Of a stretch of DNA of 64,000 nucleotides, positions 61,668-64,000 are shown piece after piece; the first letter of the stretch is position 1; every line of letters starts with the position of its first letter. Origin of the DNA: Arthrobacter ramosus (GTDB lineage: Bacteria; Actinomycetota; Actinomycetes; Actinomycetales; Micrococcaceae); NCBI RefSeq assembly GCF_039535095.1, contig NZ_BAAAWN010000001.1, positions 3,224,001 through 3,288,000 on the forward strand. Direction: 5' to 3'. The position numbers and the translations under genes are program-made. The notes beneath the pieces were generated by a model. That model had not been told where the DNA came from. It did no database searches and worked only from the letters and a program-made list of their open reading frames with translations.

Positions 61668-62959
61668 CCAGCCATCATAGGTGCCTGCACACGATCCTTG
61701 GTGAGTAACATGGCTTCGCCAAGCAACCCGGCAAATGCGTCCGCAAGGGCCAAGGCCCCTGCTTCTGCGTCCGCGTCGTCGACCAGTTCCTCGGGGGAAT
61801 GCGAGATCCCCGTGGGGTTCCTGACGAACAGCATGGCCGTGGGGATGTGGGCTGCGAGCACTCCGGCGTCGTGGCCCGCCCCGGTGTCCAGGACGGGTGC
61901 ATCCGGGAGCAGGGTTTGGAGCCGATCGCGCAGGCCTGTGTCGAAGTGGACGGTGGGACTGAGCGATTCAGTGCCGAACGTCACCGTGCAGTTTTCCTCG
62001 GCGGCGATGACCTGGGCGTTGAGGTGGACGGATTCGACGAGGGCTGCGGTGACTTCGTCCCGTGGGTGGCGGACGTCGATCCACATGTCGACCCGGGAGG
62101 CGATGACGTTAGTGCCTCCCGGGACCGGATGCAGGCGGCCCACGGTCGCGCGGGCGTCCTTGTAGTTCCTGGCGGTGTCCCGGATGCTGATCATGATTTT
62201 GGCGGCGGCGATCATCGGGTCTTTCCGGTCCTTCATGAGGGTGGTTCCGGCGTGGTTGCCTTGCCCGTACACGGAGAGCTTCCACCGGCCGTGGCCCAGG
62301 ATGGAGGAACCGATCGCCACCGGCTTGCCCAGATCAGCGAGGCCCCTCCCCTGTTCGACGTGGAGTTCAACGAACAGGCCTAGCTGCTGGAGGGTTTTGT
62401 GGTCTGCGCCGATGAACCGGGGGTCTTGTCCGTTGGCCGCCGCGACGTCGGCGTAGGTGTTGCCGTCGGCGTCTTTGAGGTTGCGGGCCTTGTCCGGATC
62501 GAGGGCTCCGGTGAGGAGTCGGGAACCCAGGCAGGCGACGCCGAAGCGGGAGCCTTCCTCTTCGGGGAAGACTGCGATGGCCAGGGGGCGGCGCGGCCGG
62601 ATGCCGCGCGTCTTGAGGAGGTCGACGGCGACGAGGGCCGAAGCGACGCCCAGGGGGCCGTCGTACTCACCGCCGCCGGGAACGGAGTCGAGGTGGCTGC
62701 CGGTGATGACGGCGTCCTTCCGGGTGCCGGTGGCGGTGTCCCACCAGGCCCAGATGATGCCGTTGTGGTCGGTGGTGACGTCCAGGCCGCGCCGGGCCGC
62801 CTGTTCGATGAACCAGCTCCGCAACTCGGTCTCAGCGGCCGAAAAAACCGGTCGGGAGTATCCGCCGCGGTGCGGGTCTGTCCCGACGCGGGAGATGTCC
62901 CGCATGAGGCCGGTTACGGTTACGGTGCCGGTTGCCGCTTTGCTCGCCGAGGAAGTCAA
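61664..62959 (-). CDS. M20-family amidohydrolase (N-carbamoyl-L-amino acid hydrolase / allantoate amidohydrolase)
   Basis: 431 aa, binuclear metal enzyme. GSHLDSVPGGGEYDGPLGVASALVAV has the metal His and Asp, FPEEEGSRFGVACLGSRLLTG the catalytic Glu pair, ELHVEQGRGLADLGKPVAIGSSILG and SGAGHD-like TGAGHDAGVLAAHIPTAMLFVRNPTGISHSPEE the later ligands. Members hydrolyse N-carbamoyl amino acids, allantoate or ureidoglycolate-type substrates; the true substrate is not fixed. TTG start at 62959 is weak; ATG at 62905 is an alternative. In one operon with a flavin oxidase and an XRE regulator. Confidence 0.88.
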   Translation of the reverse strand: MTSSASKAATGTVTVTGLMRDISRVGTDPHRGGYSRPVFSAAETELRSWFIEQAARRGLDVTTDHNGIIWAWWDTATGTRKDAVITGSHLDSVPGGGEYDGPLGVASALVAVDLLKTRGIRPRRPLAIAVFPEEEGSRFGVACLGSRLLTGALDPDKARNLKDADGNTYADVAAANGQDPRFIGADHKTLQQLGLFVELHVEQGRGLADLGKPVAIGSSILGHGRWKLSVYGQGNHAGTTLMKDRKDPMIAAAKIMISIRDTARNYKDARATVGRLHPVPGGTNVIASRVDMWIDVRHPRDEVTAALVESVHLNAQVIAAEENCTVTFGTESLSPTVHFDTGLRDRLQTLLPDAPVLDTGAGHDAGVLAAHIPTAMLFVRNPTGISHSPEELVDDADAEAGALALADAFAGLLGEAMLLTKDRVQAPMMAG

Positions 62960-63017
62960 GGCCTTGTCCGTTTCTGTAGGAGTATTTTCTGGGCCCGGTC
63001 AGCTGGTGCTGAACGGG

Positions 63018-64000
63018 TCAGCCGGCGCTCACCTTCGCGGTCGCCTGACGGAACCGGCCCGGGACGTCGCCGGTCCTGGTGGCCAGGTCGGCCGCCCATT
63101 GCCCGATCAGCGGCGCGAATTTCGCACCATGCCCCGAACAGGGGGACACGATGGTGAGGCCGCCGGTCCGGTCGATGAGGAAGTCCTCGTTCGGGGTATT
63201 GGTGAACAGGCAGGTCGTTTCCGCGTATGGCTCGGGGTCCAGGCCAGGCAAGTACTTCCGGACGTAGTCCACGACGCGCTGTCGGTTGACCGGGTCCACC
63301 AGGCCGGTTTGGGCAGCGGCTGACGGGATGAATTTGCCGCCGTTGTATTCGGCGACCTTCTGTCCGGCGAAGCCGGCATCCCGACCTCCGGGCAGCCCGT
63401 ATGTCTGGATGTCCGCGCCCTTATGGATGAACGTGGGCCATGGACCGTCGTCGGAACGGTAGGGGAAGTGGTAGGCCTGCTCCTGCCGGACGGCGAACTC
63501 CGGTAGCCGGGCAAGGAACCCCGCCGGAAGCGGCAACTGTCCCAGCAATGACGGCAGCCAGCCGCCCGCGCCGATGATGACGTTTCCGGCGTCGCGCGTT
63601 TCCCAACCGTCGGAAACCACACGGTAGCCGGATCGCCGCTTTTCCACGCGCGAGACGTTCCAGCCGGTCAGCAGTCGGGCGCCGCGCTTCACTGCCTGTT
63701 CGATCATGGCGTTGACTGCACTCTCGGCGTCGATCACGCCTGCGCCGGGGTGCCACAGGACGGCGGTGTCGAAGGCGATGTGCGGCCAGCGTGCTCTTGC
63801 CTCGGCGGCGCTGAGGAGTTCGTGCTCGACGCCGGTCTCGGCGAGGATCCGGGCGAGCTGCTCCGGTTGCCGCTCGGGGCCGTAGTCCACCGCCCCGTAG
63901 GGCGTGATCAGTTCCAGCCCGCTGGCCCGGTCCAATTCGTCCCACAGGGACTTGGATTCAATGACCGCCCGGGTGTAGAACTCGTCCGGGTAGGCGTAGC
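63018..64000 (-). CDS. Monomeric sarcosine oxidase-like FAD oxidase (N-terminus beyond the window)
   Basis: About 327 residues visible. The N-terminal FAD-binding Rossmann motif lies outside the right edge, and the frame enters at 64000. GVIDAESAVNAMIEQAVKRGARLL and GAGGWLPSLLGQLPLP are typical, and TTCLFTNTPNEDFLIDR carries the Cys that binds FAD covalently in monomeric sarcosine oxidase and N-methyltryptophan oxidase. Ends SPCSGHGAKFAPLIGQWAADL. It oxidises a secondary or N-methyl amine to an imine with H2O2. 58 bases upstream of the amidohydrolase. Confidence 0.85.
   Translation of the reverse strand, partial: YAYPDEFYTRAVIESKSLWDELDRASGLELITPYGAVDYGPERQPEQLARILAETGVEHELLSAAEARARWPHIAFDTAVLWHPGAGVIDAESAVNAMIEQAVKRGARLLTGWNVSRVEKRRSGYRVVSDGWETRDAGNVIIGAGGWLPSLLGQLPLPAGFLARLPEFAVRQEQAYHFPYRSDDGPWPTFIHKGADIQTYGLPGGRDAGFAGQKVAEYNGGKFIPSAAAQTGLVDPVNRQRVVDYVRKYLPGLDPEPYAETTCLFTNTPNEDFLIDRTGGLTIVSPCSGHGAKFAPLIGQWAADLATRTGDVPGRFRQATAKVSAG

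Noticed and set aside
1..64000. tRNA or rRNA genes, CRISPR arrays, insertion sequences or prophage genes
   Set aside because: None seen. No cloverleaf with a T-loop core, no regularly spaced repeats, and no transposase or integrase translation was noticed.

Overview
The window looks like a chromosomal segment of a high-GC Gram-positive actinobacterium of the Micrococcaceae, Arthrobacter or a close relative (Pseudarthrobacter, Paenarthrobacter). The reasons are the strong GC bias at third codon positions, frequent GTG/TTG starts, the order of the housekeeping genes, the Ala/Glu-rich tail on ribosomal protein S2 and the long Pro/Gly/Ala-rich N-terminus of IF-2. Naming a species would need a database search.

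The backbone is the conserved translation, cell-envelope and isoprenoid locus, transcribed on the minus strand from high to low coordinates: rpsB-tsf-pyrH-frr-cdsA and a DivIVA-domain gene (53.1-48.2 kb), dxr-rseP-(YciI)-ispG-GNAT (25.7-20.7 kb), proS-TSUP permease (17.9-15.3 kb), rimP-nusA-ylxR-infB-rbfA (10.8-4.8 kb), and truB-two small membrane proteins-ribF (3.0-0.1 kb). A truncated kynA (tryptophan 2,3-dioxygenase) leads off the left edge. Accessory modules sit between these blocks.

Accessory modules, left to right: an aminotransferase and a guanine deaminase (3.0-4.7 kb); a DUF4439 ferritin-like protein, a VIT-family metal transporter and an APH-type kinase (10.9-13.8 kb); a PLP decarboxylase (13.8-15.2 kb); an ABC-2 exporter with its own TetR regulator and a 26-bp operator palindrome (18.4-20.6 kb); a lipase-maturation-factor-like membrane protein (25.7-27.2 kb); a large branched-chain amino acid catabolic region (27.2-40.3 kb); small membrane proteins (40.4-42.2 kb); and a monocarboxylate-transport region in which a LytS/LytTR two-component system lies between two SSS-family symporter modules (42.3-48.1 kb).

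The branched-chain region is the most coherent system. An E1a-E1b-E2 ketoacid dehydrogenase operon lies next to a divergent Lrp-type regulator. A second operon, mccB-mccA-acyl-CoA dehydrogenase-scoA-scoB-MaoC-CitE, lies next to a divergent TetR regulator. Together they can account for leucine breakdown from 2-ketoisocaproate to acetyl-CoA and acetoacetyl-CoA. They appear to use a MaoC hydratase and a CitE-type lyase in place of the classical methylglutaconyl-CoA hydratase and HMG-CoA lyase. The same gene set, as I recall it, occurs around Rv2495c-Rv2506 in Mycobacterium tuberculosis.

The right end (53.5-64 kb) holds an M23 peptidase whose frame runs through the antisense of a glutaryl-CoA-dehydrogenase-like gene, a secreted protein, an alpha/beta hydrolase, an SGNH hydrolase, a secreted polysaccharide deacetylase, and a catabolic operon (monomeric sarcosine-oxidase-like enzyme, M20 carbamoylase/allantoate amidohydrolase, XRE-cupin regulator). 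That operon runs directly into a two-domain VOC gene with no visible start codon of its own. I saw no tRNA, rRNA, CRISPR array, insertion sequence or prophage. Several inverted repeats stand out: a 160-bp nested hairpin between infB and rbfA, two copies of one hairpin family after two different TetR genes, and several operator-like palindromes.
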